From contig CALELM010000041.1 of the NCBI GenBank assembly GCA_937902665.1, positions 1 through 30,731 on the forward strand: a stretch of 30,731 bases of DNA, read 5' to 3'. The notes beneath the pieces were generated by a model. It was not told the origin of the DNA and searched no databases. It saw only the letters and a list, made by a program, of their open reading frames with translations. Positions 16,599 to 22,998 of this stretch are shown here, in pieces. The stretch's first letter is position 1, and the number at the start of each line of letters is the position of its first letter. Source of the DNA: an uncultured Selenomonadaceae bacterium. GTDB lineage: Bacteria > Bacillota > Negativicutes > Selenomonadales > Selenomonadaceae. The position numbers were made by a program, and so were the translations under genes.

Positions 16599-16668
16599 CT
16601 AAGATATTTAAGGCAGTGAGAAAATCCATATATTCAATTCGCATCATGCTATCTAAGATATTTGTGAC
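16579..16668 (-). pseudogene. Displaced 3' end of the 17672-18385 gene
   Basis: The 33 bases at 16636-16668 repeat the last coding bases of the gene at 17672-18385 exactly (17675-17707). Here the frame runs on: after SMMRI it continues with EYMDFLTALNILENRAVF and a stop at 16579. The simplest reading is that the gene once ended here and that the cassette between the two 33-bp copies gave the upstream part a new stop codon directly after the repeat. The fragment has no start of its own. Confidence 0.7.
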
Positions 16669-16670
16669 AT

Positions 16671-16698
16671 AAAAAAAGAGCATCTCCTTTGGGGAGAC
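16671..16698 (-). terminator. Intrinsic terminator of the XRE cassette
   Basis: Read leftward, the sequence has stem TCTCC and GGAGA around CCAAA, followed after a few bases by seven T. It lies about 70 bases after the XRE stop. It would end cassette transcription ahead of traF. Confidence 0.65.
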
Positions 16699-16712
16699 AC
16701 CCTAGCAATTTT

Positions 16713-16749
16713 TAGTTTTTCAGTGGTCTACTTGACAGGGAGCAGTTCA
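16713..16749 (-). mobile_element. Solitary IS3-family-like terminal sequence (remnant)
   Basis: Read leftward from 16749 the sequence begins TGAACTGCTCCCTGTCAAG and continues GTAGACCACTGAAAAA. This resembles the terminal inverted repeats of IS3-family elements (TGxACTGxxCCC followed by a GTAGACA-like motif). No transposase and no partner end is present, so it would be a leftover. The call rests on recalled pattern only. Confidence 0.35.
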
Positions 16750-16767
16750 CAAAGCGGGGACTTTTCT

Positions 16768-16980
16768 TTATTTATTGGCAGGAACTACGGCAATATCACA
16801 CCCCAGAGCAGAAGCTACTTTTAACAGCGTATCAAGCTGAGGAGTAGCTTTTTTACTCTCCAGACGAGCTATAACCGATTGCGTCAAGCAAGACGCTTTA
16901 GCAAGCTCTTTCTGCGTCATTCCTTTACTGTGTCTCTGCTCAATAAGGCTATCAATAATAAGGAAGCAATTTTCAAGCAC
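16768..16980 (-). CDS. XRE-family helix-turn-helix protein (putative antitoxin/regulator)
   Basis: The 70-residue protein has a HTH_3 domain: MTQKELAKASCLTQSVIARLE followed by KKATPQLDTLLKVASALGCD, the classic Cro/XRE layout. The start is GTG 16980, eight bases after GGAGG, and overlaps the DUF2442 stop by 8 bases, so the two are co-translated. As the DNA-binding member of the cassette it probably binds the 18-bp inverted repeat at 17570-17608. It may act as the antitoxin or as the repressor of the module. Confidence 0.85.
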   Translation of the reverse strand: MLENCFLIIDSLIEQRHSKGMTQKELAKASCLTQSVIARLESKKATPQLDTLLKVASALGCDIAVVPANK

Positions 16981-17236
16981 CGAGAACCCCTCCCACAGGT
17001 TTAGAACATTCGTATAAATGCTCTGGGGCTATGTCTATATCGTCATCCCATACAACAGTACCACACTCAGCTTTAGCGCAAAGGAAAAAAGCAAGATTTT
17101 TAAGCTGAGAATAGATAGCTTTTTCTAAGAGCGGACGAGCATTATAAACCTTTCTAGCTCCGTCCGCAAAAATGAGATGCAGTGTATAATCTTCTTTAGG
17201 CTGGACTTCCTTAACTACCCAAACAGGACTTTTCAT
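16973..17236 (-). CDS. DUF2442 domain protein
   Basis: ATG 17236 is chosen because AAAGGAG lies 10 bases upstream; an earlier in-frame ATG at 17263 has none. The 87-residue protein shows the DUF2442 pattern: an N-terminal VKEVQPKEDYTLHLIFADGA, RKVYNARPLLEK, a central hydrophobic part and the ending GTVVWDDDIDIAPEHLYECS. DUF2442 proteins are frequent partners of DUF4160 proteins in small two- or three-gene units thought to be toxin-antitoxin-like; the biochemical role is not settled. The gene is 42 bases after the DUF4160 stop. Confidence 0.85.
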   Translation of the reverse strand: MKSPVWVVKEVQPKEDYTLHLIFADGARKVYNARPLLEKAIYSQLKNLAFFLCAKAECGTVVWDDDIDIAPEHLYECSKPVGGVLGA

Positions 17237-17278
17237 AGCGATAAGCTCCTTTCTACAGGACAAGATTGACTCCCACGC

Positions 17279-17539
17279 TTAACGAAGAGGGGCAATCTTG
17301 TAAAGTGGCTGTTCATTCATTGCAAGCTCCCAGTTAGCCAAAAGCTCGTCTCTGTGAAGCTCTGTCCAAGCTGATATTAGCCTGAGCTGTTTCTTAGGCA
17401 TTTCTCCGTCTGTCAGCTCTCCATCCATATTAAAGACTGCGTTATATCCTTGATAGGTTGCGTGAAAGTGTGGCGGATTATGCTCTCCGTTGTTATACAT
17501 TCTTACGATAATTCCGTAGAACATTGATATTGCAGGCAT
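17279..17539 (-). CDS. DUF4160 domain protein
   Basis: The 86-residue protein begins at ATG 17539 behind AAAGGAG; the longer frame to 17575 lies partly in the promoter. The segment MFYGIIVRMYNNGEHNPPHF continuing HATYQGYNAVF is the DUF4160 signature (I-x-x-Y, E-H-x-P-P-H-F-H), with the conserved His cluster present, and WELAMNEQPLYKIAPL forms the usual end. It is the first gene of a three-gene unit with DUF2442 and an XRE protein. The likely function is the effector or its partner in a toxin-antitoxin-like module, which is inferred from association only. Confidence 0.88.
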   Translation of the reverse strand: MPAISMFYGIIVRMYNNGEHNPPHFHATYQGYNAVFNMDGELTDGEMPKKQLRLISAWTELHRDELLANWELAMNEQPLYKIAPLR

Positions 17540-17569
17540 TTGCTCATCTCCTTTACTATACTTGTAGTA

Positions 17570-17608
17570 TAGCATATTTGCTATTAAACATTAATAGCAA
17601 ATATGCTA
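17570..17608 (-). promoter_or_regulatory. 18-bp perfect inverted repeat over the cassette promoter
   Basis: Arms TAGCATATTTGCTATTAA and TTAATAGCAAATATGCTA are separated by ACA. Read leftward, TTAATG and TATACT with 17-base spacing form a possible promoter that starts within the repeat and fires toward the DUF4160 gene. The layout suits an autoregulatory operator bound by a dimeric XRE protein. Confidence 0.7.
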
Positions 17609-17671
17609 TATTTCAAAAAAGTTAAAAGAAATTGCAGGAAACCAGCAACAGCTCCCCACTTTTCTTATGCA

Positions 17672-18385
17672 TCAAATTCGCATCATGCTATCTAAGATAT
17701 TTGTGACTTCTCCCATATAGCGTTGAAAGTAGGAATATGCCAGCTTTTCTGAAATCGGAAGCTTTGCGTACTCAAGCAATGCAGGGATGGTCATGAAAGG
17801 TTTTTTGAAGCGTGCTTGAATCAATTTGCCATAAGCATCATTTTCAGCTTGCATATGCTGCATGAGCTGAAAAAGCTGGAAGGAAATGCTTCTTTTCCTG
17901 TACATGCCTTTCATCCACGCCTCGTTCACTTCGATTTTTTGCAGGGAAACAATAAGGAGCCTTTCGTCAATGATAGACAAAAGATTTATCGGCACACGGG
18001 GAAAATATGCATCATCCGTACTTGGCAGATATGACAGGAAAGATGCTAAACGCCTTAGAATCCGCTCATTCATAGCATAAAGCTGCCTTTCTGAAAATGG
18101 CATTTGCATGGAGAGATATTGTATCGTTCGGCCATCCCTGTAATGCCGCCTTAAAAAATCAGCTTCCTGATGGCTAAGATTCACCATCAGAACGCGAACG
18201 AGCTGCCTGTTGATACTCTCCCGTTGCAATCGCATGACGATTGAACGATGTGTTCGATCCTGCGAATCCTGCATTTCTTCATGCGCAAGAAATCCAAGAT
18301 CAGCATCTATGTTATGCTGCTTGAAGGCGGAAATGATGGCGTTTCTTGCAAGAGAGAGTTCAAGGTCTCTCCCAATCTGGCTCAT
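17672..18385 (-). CDS. Unknown plasmid protein, C-terminus altered by cassette insertion
   Basis: ATG 18385 is supported by GGGAGG 7 bases upstream; its start lies inside the end of the rep gene (26-base overlap). The 237-residue product is basic and helical. A central stretch, LSHQEADFLRRHYRDGRTIQ and then LSMQMPFSERQLYAMNERIL, looks like a sigma-region-4 or ArpU-type helix-turn-helix, so it may be a DNA-binding regulator. I do not recognise the family. The present stop comes immediately after the 33-bp repeat; the matching sequence at 16636 reads 18 residues further, so the protein has probably lost its original tail. It is translationally linked to rep. Confidence 0.75.
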   Translation of the reverse strand: MSQIGRDLELSLARNAIISAFKQHNIDADLGFLAHEEMQDSQDRTHRSIVMRLQRESINRQLVRVLMVNLSHQEADFLRRHYRDGRTIQYLSMQMPFSERQLYAMNERILRRLASFLSYLPSTDDAYFPRVPINLLSIIDERLLIVSLQKIEVNEAWMKGMYRKRSISFQLFQLMQHMQAENDAYGKLIQARFKKPFMTIPALLEYAKLPISEKLAYSYFQRYMGEVTNILDSMMRI

Positions 18386-19412
18386 GTGCTTCCCTCCCTT
18401 TCTGGTAAATGGCATAGAAAGGGCTTGCGGGTGAAATTTCTACCTGCTTCAGCTCTTCTTCCTCCAGTGCTATCTGCGCTTTAAGCGCAGAAACTGATTT
18501 TTGTATTTCTTCAGTTTTTTTGCGGTGTTTTTCTTGGGACTTTGGCGGTGCGTATTTATGCTTGAGCGCACTAAAAAGCCAGCCTGCCTCGTTCTGGATT
18601 GTCTGAGACTTGCGGGCGTTTCGAAGCATTTCCATTTTTTCGCACACCTCGCCAGTCCCGTATTTTTCAACGAGCATTTTGGCAGCAGAACGCTCCACGC
18701 CAAATGTTTCACATTGGGCGTACACTTTTTTCAGATCAACATCAAGAACAGGAGAAACAACAGTCGTGCTTTGTTTTGTTGTTGTGTTATTGTAACTTGT
18801 GTTATTTGTTTGTGTTGTTACGCATGCGCGCGAGGAAAGGGCTTGAAGCCCCGTATTGTCTAGGCTGACGCCTTCACTCTCGATAGTGCCATTTTGGCAC
18901 TCTCGATGGGGTAAATTTGGCACTCTCGATGGGGTAAATTTGGCACTATCGATGGGGTCATTTTGACACTCTCGATGGGGTAAATCTCGATGAGGCACTT
19001 CTGACACTCTCGATGAGGACTCTCTTTGCCCTTTCAAGCGGTTCTGCTTCCTTGCCTGCCTTTCTTCCTGATATTCTCCATCCAATTTTTCAAGCCGAAC
19101 CTCGTCAATTGTATATGCCAAGGTTCTGTCTAAATTGGATTTGTTGAAAGCAGTTGTGGTGAGCAGCAATCCGCTTTCCTGTAATTTAGATAGCATCCTT
19201 TTAAATGTTCTTTCCGAGTGTATAAACGGAAACTGCTTCATCCAAGAGGCGATTGAATTGTAGATCCATCTCCTGCCTTGGTCATCCTCAAACCCCATTT
19301 CTCGTTGAATCCAAAATCGAAGCTGTTGCAAAAAAAGTGCCTCATGAAGCCCAATTTTTTCCGCCAGCCATGGATTGACTGTGAGCCAGTGCTCATCCAT
19401 CAGAAGCGACAT
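18360..19412 (-). CDS. Replication-initiator-like protein with iterons inside its gene
   Basis: The 350-residue product (start ATG 19412, eight bases after AAGGA; ATG 19421 and 19400 are possible) has an N-terminal winged-helix region, EKIGLHEALFLQQLRFWIQR to SERTFKRMLSKLQESGLL, of the kind found in DnaD-like and RepA_N-like initiators of Firmicutes. The middle is low-complexity because it encodes seven 23-bp iterons (PHRECQN repeats) and then a Thr/Asn-rich run over an AT-rich tract. The C-terminal part has NEAGWLFSALKHKYAPP, a motif common in plasmid Rep proteins, and a coiled-coil end. It follows parAB and the peptidase gene in one leftward operon. Being the plasmid initiator is the best explanation, though not demonstrated. 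Confidence 0.7.
   Translation of the reverse strand: MSLLMDEHWLTVNPWLAEKIGLHEALFLQQLRFWIQREMGFEDDQGRRWIYNSIASWMKQFPFIHSERTFKRMLSKLQESGLLLTTTAFNKSNLDRTLAYTIDEVRLEKLDGEYQEERQARKQNRLKGQRESSSRVSEVPHRDLPHRECQNDPIDSAKFTPSRVPNLPHRECQNGTIESEGVSLDNTGLQALSSRACVTTQTNNTSYNNTTTKQSTTVVSPVLDVDLKKVYAQCETFGVERSAAKMLVEKYGTGEVCEKMEMLRNARKSQTIQNEAGWLFSALKHKYAPPKSQEKHRKKTEEIQKSVSALKAQIALEEEELKQVEISPASPFYAIYQKGREAHEPDWERP
18757..18822. other. AT-rich tract next to the iterons (candidate unwinding element)
   Basis: This stretch inside the rep gene is dominated by TTGTT/TTGTG words and encodes a Thr/Asn/Gln-rich linker. It lies about 50 bases from the first iteron. Low-melting DNA beside iterons is the usual arrangement of a plasmid oriV. 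Confidence 0.45.
18875..19020. repeat. Seven 23-bp iterons (candidate oriV) inside rep
   Basis: The core CACTCTCGAT, usually followed by GGGGTAAATTTGG or a close variant, starts at 18875, 18898, 18921, 18944, 18967, 18982 and 19005. All steps are 23 bases except one shortened unit of 15. A 23-bp period puts the units on one face of the helix, as expected for Rep-binding iterons. Since 23 is not a multiple of three, the protein repeat recurs every 69 bases. Confidence 0.88.
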
Positions 19413-19425
19413 ATTCCTCATCCTT

Positions 19426-19893
19426 TCATTTCCACAAATTCATGGGATCGCTATATATGTAAGTTCCGTCTGCAGCACGAACGATATACTCAAGATGCAG
19501 ATGCGGCCCGGTAGCATTGCCTGTTGCCCCTACGCAACCAAGGATTGTCCCTTGCCAGATTTCCTGTGCAGGACTTGCATAGATTGCTGCCATGTGCGCA
19601 TATCTTGTATAGGCATCCAAAGCTGGATGATAAAGCATGACCTGCTTTCCATAGCCATCGCCAAAATCACCAGATGCAATGACAACGCCATCAAACATCG
19701 CAGGCACCAAAGTTCCGGCAGGGTAAGCAAGATCAATTCCTGTGTGGAATTTCCATTCCCCTGATATTGGATGCACTCGCCAACCAAAATTAGAGGTAAT
19801 CGGAAGCTCAACTGCTTGTGCTTCCGATATAAAAATAACCGCACAAAGTACCATATAAAGCACAAAAACCATTCTGACTTTTTTTGCAACCAT
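19426..19893 (-). CDS. Exported M23-family peptidoglycan endopeptidase
   Basis: This protein of about 155 residues has a signal peptide (KKVRMVFVLYMVLCAVIFIS, cleavage near EAQA) followed directly by an LytM/M23 domain. Zinc ligands are present: the H-x3-D motif HTGID (His 50, Asp 54) and HLH (His 131, His 133), with the typical TSNFGWRVHPISG and GATGNATGPHLHLEY contexts. It should cut cross-links in the wall, presumably to open it for the transfer channel; no VirB1-like transglycosylase occurs in the window. ATG 19893 has GAGG nine bases upstream; ATG 19908 makes an ATGA overlap with parB and is also possible. Confidence 0.9.
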   Translation of the reverse strand: MVAKKVRMVFVLYMVLCAVIFISEAQAVELPITSNFGWRVHPISGEWKFHTGIDLAYPAGTLVPAMFDGVVIASGDFGDGYGKQVMLYHPALDAYTRYAHMAAIYASPAQEIWQGTILGCVGATGNATGPHLHLEYIVRAADGTYIYSDPMNLWK

Positions 19894-19904
19894 AGAAAGC
19901 ATCC

Positions 19905-21068
19905 TCATTTCACTGCATCAATCACAAGCTGCACAGCTGCTTTTCGCAACTCCCAAATGTGTGCTTTTCTTGTATCGCCTGATGCTTTGGCTGCATTTAT
20001 TGACGCTTCAATTTGGGTAATCTGTGCCTCCAAAAGCTCAATCACCCATAAATTTGCATCATCTTCATAATCCTTTATGTCATTTATGGTATCTGCCATA
20101 GGTTGCAAAGGATTGGTTTCCGTCCTTTCTTCGTCCTTGCGATTGCTTTCTTTCCTCTCTTCAGCTTCTAAAGGGACTTCATCTGCAGAAGAATCTTCCT
20201 CAAAAAACTCTTCGGGTTCTTCTGATGGAACTGGCATAGTTTCCTCTACAGCTCCATCCTCTTCCTCCGCAGAACAGGATGGCTCTTCTTCTGCAAGGCT
20301 TTCATGGAACGCAGGCAATACCTCCTTTGACCTTTTCCGATTCTTGATTTCCGCAATCGTGCCTTGCACCTCTCCAGACTCTAGCGCTTCTAAAAAACTT
20401 GCTTGATCTTCCGCTGATAAGCTCGCTAATTCCGAAGCAACACTTTTTCCAATTTTTCCCTCTTCAAAGGCTTGCTTCCCTGCCTCCGATAAGGATGCTA
20501 TTGCTTTGAGGCGTTGCAATTCCGTAGGGGAAATATTTAGAATTTCCTCAGCAAAAAAAGTTCGGAATTTCATGTTCCGTCCATTTTCCTCAAGCTCCCC
20601 TCTTGCCTTTGCTTCCTCATAAATCGCTCTGGCAATCGGTTCCATTTCTTCCACTTCACGCAGTTCATCGAGCGCCGTCTTTTTTCGGTAATTATTGGCA
20701 AATATGATAGACAAGGTTTCCATTTGTTCTGCTGTGAGGTTCCCTTGTGACTCAAAGGCAGGGAGTACATGGCACAATAACGATGCTTTTTCAATCTCTC
20801 CTCGCTCAATACGATAGAGCGTAGCCGACAAGCGCCGTTCTCCAGAGATCAGGCGATAGGTTCCGTCCCCATTGTCTACTACCTCAAGCGGTGGCAGGTG
20901 ATCCGACACCGCAAAAGAATTGGCAAGTTCCTCGATTCCATCGATAGAATAAAAATTTTTTTCGTTCGGTATGATTTTTTCGGCATCAATACGCTGCACA
21001 GAATACTGAGCAGCTTCCTGCGTCTTTGAGTTGAGGTATGCCAGCATGCTTCCGTTATGTTTTTTCAT
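19905..21068 (-). CDS. parB: ParB-like partition protein
   Basis: ATG 21068 overlaps the parA stop as ATGA and follows GAGGAATT. The 387-residue protein has the ParB N-terminal nuclease/CTPase-type domain with VQRIDAEKIIPNEKNF, PPLEVVDNGDGTYRLISGER and RRLSA, a central helix-turn-helix region (FFAEEILNISPTELQRLKAI) and a long acidic linker (SEEPEEFFEEDSSADEVPLE) before a C-terminal helical dimerisation part. The GERR motif is intact. It should bind centromere-like sites and work with ParA for plasmid segregation; I saw no clear parS array. Confidence 0.92.
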   Translation of the reverse strand: MKKHNGSMLAYLNSKTQEAAQYSVQRIDAEKIIPNEKNFYSIDGIEELANSFAVSDHLPPLEVVDNGDGTYRLISGERRLSATLYRIERGEIEKASLLCHVLPAFESQGNLTAEQMETLSIIFANNYRKKTALDELREVEEMEPIARAIYEEAKARGELEENGRNMKFRTFFAEEILNISPTELQRLKAIASLSEAGKQAFEEGKIGKSVASELASLSAEDQASFLEALESGEVQGTIAEIKNRKRSKEVLPAFHESLAEEEPSCSAEEEDGAVEETMPVPSEEPEEFFEEDSSADEVPLEAEERKESNRKDEERTETNPLQPMADTINDIKDYEDDANLWVIELLEAQITQIEASINAAKASGDTRKAHIWELRKAAVQLVIDAVK

Positions 21069-21823
21069 CTCAATAATTCCTCTGCAAATTTCATAATATC
21101 TCGTGCCACGCGGCAATTAGGACTTATCTCAAACAAGCTTTTTCCTTGCATACTTGCCGTCATGAGGTAATTTTTTGCATCCCTAGAGGCATATGCTATC
21201 TTTGTTGTGAAAACCTGTGTTTCCTTCTCTAATTCCTGGCATAATTCCAAAAATGGTGTATACGCCAAATATTGATTTATTAGCACGCCACGAACATTCA
21301 GCATCGGGTTATACTTTTTCGCATCCGATATTTGCGCTAATGTTTTGCGTACCCCTTCTATGCTGTCTATTTCTAGCGAGGAAACGATAATCACATCATC
21401 TGTAATTGTCAGGGAGTTGAACACGCTCATGTTGACATCAGGAGGATTGTCAATCACGCATAAGTCGTACTCCTCCTGTATCTCAGAGAGTGCCTGCTTC
21501 AAAATCACGTCCTGCCTTGTATCATTGTCCTTTAGGACTGACATGTTCGCCTCCATCAGTCCCATATCCGCAGCTATAAAATCGATTCCTTTATGCTTCG
21601 ATTCTTGTATCACGTCACAAGCCTTGGCACCATCCATAAATATGTTTGCCAATGTCCCTCTTTCCTTATCTGCTCCCAGCCAGCGAGAGGCATTGCCCTG
21701 CTTGTCGTTGTCGATAAAAAGGACTCGCAAATCCCACGACTCTGCTAAAAGATAGGCAAAGTTCGTGGATAATGTCGTTTTGCCCACCCCACCTTTCAAA
21801 TTGATGAAACTGATAACCTTCAT
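21065..21823 (-). CDS. parA: ParA-type partition ATPase
   Basis: The 252-residue protein starts at ATG 21823, nine bases after AGGAGG (an ATG three codons earlier touches that site). It has the deviant Walker A KGGVGKTT (residues 10-17), LRVLFIDNDKQGNASRWLG, and YDLCVIDNPPDVNMS, which are typical of ParA/Soj ATPases. It lacks a long N-terminal DNA-binding domain, so it is of the short chromosomal-like (Ib or Soj-like) type. It drives segregation with ParB, which is encoded directly downstream by an overlapping gene. Confidence 0.95.
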   Translation of the reverse strand: MKVISFINLKGGVGKTTLSTNFAYLLAESWDLRVLFIDNDKQGNASRWLGADKERGTLANIFMDGAKACDVIQESKHKGIDFIAADMGLMEANMSVLKDNDTRQDVILKQALSEIQEEYDLCVIDNPPDVNMSVFNSLTITDDVIIVSSLEIDSIEGVRKTLAQISDAKKYNPMLNVRGVLINQYLAYTPFLELCQELEKETQVFTTKIAYASRDAKNYLMTASMQGKSLFEISPNCRVARDIMKFAEELLR

Positions 21824-21844
21824 AAATAGCATCCTCCTATGTTT

Positions 21845-22108
21845 CTATGTTTTAAAACGTGATAGCTCCATAATGGCATCTTCAAAATATCCAATCAGCT
21901 CCTCAACATGCTGCACATTTTCAGGTGCATGTTCTGCAGCCTGAAGCTCTGCCACAATCTGCCGAAGATTGGTTCTGAGGCAAATCCTTAGCTGGGCTAT
22001 ATTGGTTTCCAGCTTACTCACATGATGAGCCTCAAGGATTGCCTCCAAATATTTCACCCTGCGCCTGAGCATTTGATTATCTTCTAAAACCTGCTCTTCA
22101 GCTGCCAC
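21845..22108 (-). CDS. Small coiled-coil protein upstream of parA
   Basis: The 87-residue acidic protein is almost wholly helical. Its first half (EEQVLEDNQMLRRRVKYLEA) has heptad spacing of a coiled coil. It has a GTG start at 22108 after GGGGTGAG. No family is recognised. As the first gene of the par/rep operon, 21 bases ahead of parA, it could be a partition accessory or a regulator. Confidence 0.65.
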   Translation of the reverse strand: MAAEEQVLEDNQMLRRRVKYLEAILEAHHVSKLETNIAQLRICLRTNLRQIVAELQAAEHAPENVQHVEELIGYFEDAIMELSRFKT

Positions 22109-22134
22109 TGACTCACCCCATATCCTAATTAGTC

Positions 22135-22163
22135 TTGTGTTCTTTAAGAAAATGTGGTAGAAT
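22135..22163 (+). promoter_or_regulatory. Rightward promoter of the small RNA
   Basis: TTGTGT (22135-22140) and TAGAAT (22158-22163) are separated by exactly 17 bases. Start of transcription is expected near 22170, just ahead of two hairpins and a strong terminator. Confidence 0.55.
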
Positions 22164-22169
22164 GTTCAT

Positions 22170-22223
22170 CGAAACTGATAGCCTTTTGGCTATGGCTCGT
22201 CACCTTGTGTGGCGAGTTTTTTT
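22170..22223 (+). ncRNA. Candidate small antisense RNA opposite the par/rep operon leader
   Basis: About 55 bases lie between a promoter and a terminator, with no open frame. The RNA would contain a 6-bp hairpin (ATAGCC-TTTT-GGCTAT, 22178-22193) and the terminator hairpin (CTCGTCAC with GTGGCGAG, 22196-22216) followed by seven T. It runs against the leader of the leftward operon that begins with the coiled-coil gene and includes parA, parB and rep. Short counter-transcribed RNAs of this build control plasmid copy number, so this role is possible. The 3' end also overlaps the end of the leftward gene at 22222. Confidence 0.5.
22196..22223 (+). terminator. Intrinsic terminator of the small RNA
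   Basis: An 8-bp stem (CTCGTCAC and GTGGCGAG, one G-U pair) with loop CTTGT is followed directly by TTTTTTT. This is the best rightward terminator in the window. Confidence 0.75.
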
Positions 22224-22437
22224 ATGCCATGTTTCGATAATCCTCTTCTTCCGCTTCCCTATCCTCTCGCCGTTCTTCTTCCACCTCCTCCACATAGTCA
22301 TGCAAAGCGTTGATATCTTCTTTTAATTGGGACGGAATGTACCTCAAGTAGTGTGCCACGATTTCAATTTCTCTGTCGTCCAATGTCTGAAAAACACGAA
22401 CAAGCCTAAGCGGTCCATTTCTTTTTTCGTAACTCAT
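22222..22437 (-). CDS. Small acidic protein of unknown function
   Basis: ATG 22437 is used because AAAGGAG lies 8 bases upstream; the longer frame to 22482 overlaps the XRE gene. The 71-residue product has a basic N-terminus (MSYEKRNGPLRLVRVFQTLD) and a very acidic helical tail (EEVEEERREDREAEEEDYRN). No family is recognised. It follows the small XRE gene after 13 bases and may be its partner. Confidence 0.6.
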   Translation of the reverse strand: MSYEKRNGPLRLVRVFQTLDDREIEIVAHYLRYIPSQLKEDINALHDYVEEVEEERREDREAEEEDYRNMA

Positions 22438-22450
22438 GGTTCTGCTCCTT

Positions 22451-22642
22451 TTATTCTTCCTGCCAGATTTCTCGCAAATCACATACGCCTAAAACATCTG
22501 CAATACGAATTGCCGTAAAGATGTTGGGAAGTGTATTGCCTGATTCATACCTGCGATATGTTTTTGCGGAAATATTCACTTTCTCCGCAATTTTCGTACT
22601 ATGAATGCCGTTTTTTTCCCGTAGATCCTTCAAATGGTTCAT
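22451..22642 (-). CDS. Small XRE-family DNA-binding protein
   Basis: The 63-residue protein is a bare helix-turn-helix domain: MNHLKDLREKNGIHSTKIAE followed by KVNISAKTYRRYESGNTLPN, the pattern of Cro-like regulators. It starts at ATG 22640-22642 after AAGGTAGG. It is probably a local repressor or an antitoxin-type regulator acting with the acidic protein downstream. Confidence 0.8.
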   Translation of the reverse strand: MNHLKDLREKNGIHSTKIAEKVNISAKTYRRYESGNTLPNIFTAIRIADVLGVCDLREIWQEE

Positions 22643-22666
22643 ATTCCTACCTTAATGCATCACTCT

Positions 22667-22984
22667 CTATCCTGCTTTTTCCTGAAGCTCCCTGATATAT
22701 TCGTTCAAGGAACTTTCCACGATTTTCTGCCTTCCGTTGGGAGTTGTCACTACTGCAAGACTCCCTTGCTTAAGTATGTTTCGGAAGCTTGCTTCGTTTA
22801 CCCCAAGCCGGTGTCTTGCTTCCTTCTGAGGTATCAATTTCTCGGCAACGCTAGAAGCGTCTGATTTTTCCCTCGCTACCTGCTTTTCGAGCGCAGTTAT
22901 CCTCTCGATAAGTGGCTGAACCTCTGACCTTACGGCATCCCTCACCAAATCGGACAGGTAGCCGTCCATCGTTTTTCTAGGCAT
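22667..22984 (-). CDS. DNA-binding protein with excisionase-like C-terminal helix-turn-helix
   Basis: The start at ATG 22984 is fixed by AAGGAGG 8 bases upstream. The 105-residue protein has a short N-terminal segment (PRKTMDGYLSDLVRDAV), a coiled-coil stretch (EVQPLIERITALEKQVAREK) and a C-terminal domain of MerR/excisionase type: IPQKEARHRLGVNEASFRNI and GRQKIVESSLNEYI. A relaxosome accessory, a regulator or a directionality factor is possible; the last is weakly suggested by the integrase remnant 1 kb away. Confidence 0.6.
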   Translation of the reverse strand: MPRKTMDGYLSDLVRDAVRSEVQPLIERITALEKQVAREKSDASSVAEKLIPQKEARHRLGVNEASFRNILKQGSLAVVTTPNGRQKIVESSLNEYIRELQEKAG

Positions 22985-22998
22985 ATTTTTGACCTCCT

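Larger units (their letters stand above)
16636..17707. mobile_element. Cassette bounded by 33-bp direct repeats (16636-16668 and 17675-17707)
   Basis: Two identical 33-bp direct repeats, containing GCATCATGCTATCTAAGAT, bracket about 1.0 kb with three small genes (DUF4160, DUF2442, XRE), their own promoter-operator and their own terminator. The left repeat is followed by a displaced gene end and the right repeat is the present gene end, so one copy arose with the insertion. No transposase or recombinase lies inside. A 33-bp duplication is too long for normal transposition; single-crossover (Campbell-like) integration or a repair-based duplication is more likely. A solitary insertion-sequence-like end lies within. 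Confidence 0.65.

Noticed and set aside
18875..19020. CRISPR or protein-repeat explanation for the 23-bp units
   Set aside because: Units are directly tandem with no spacers, and 23 is not a multiple of three, so selection acts on DNA rather than on a peptide repeat.
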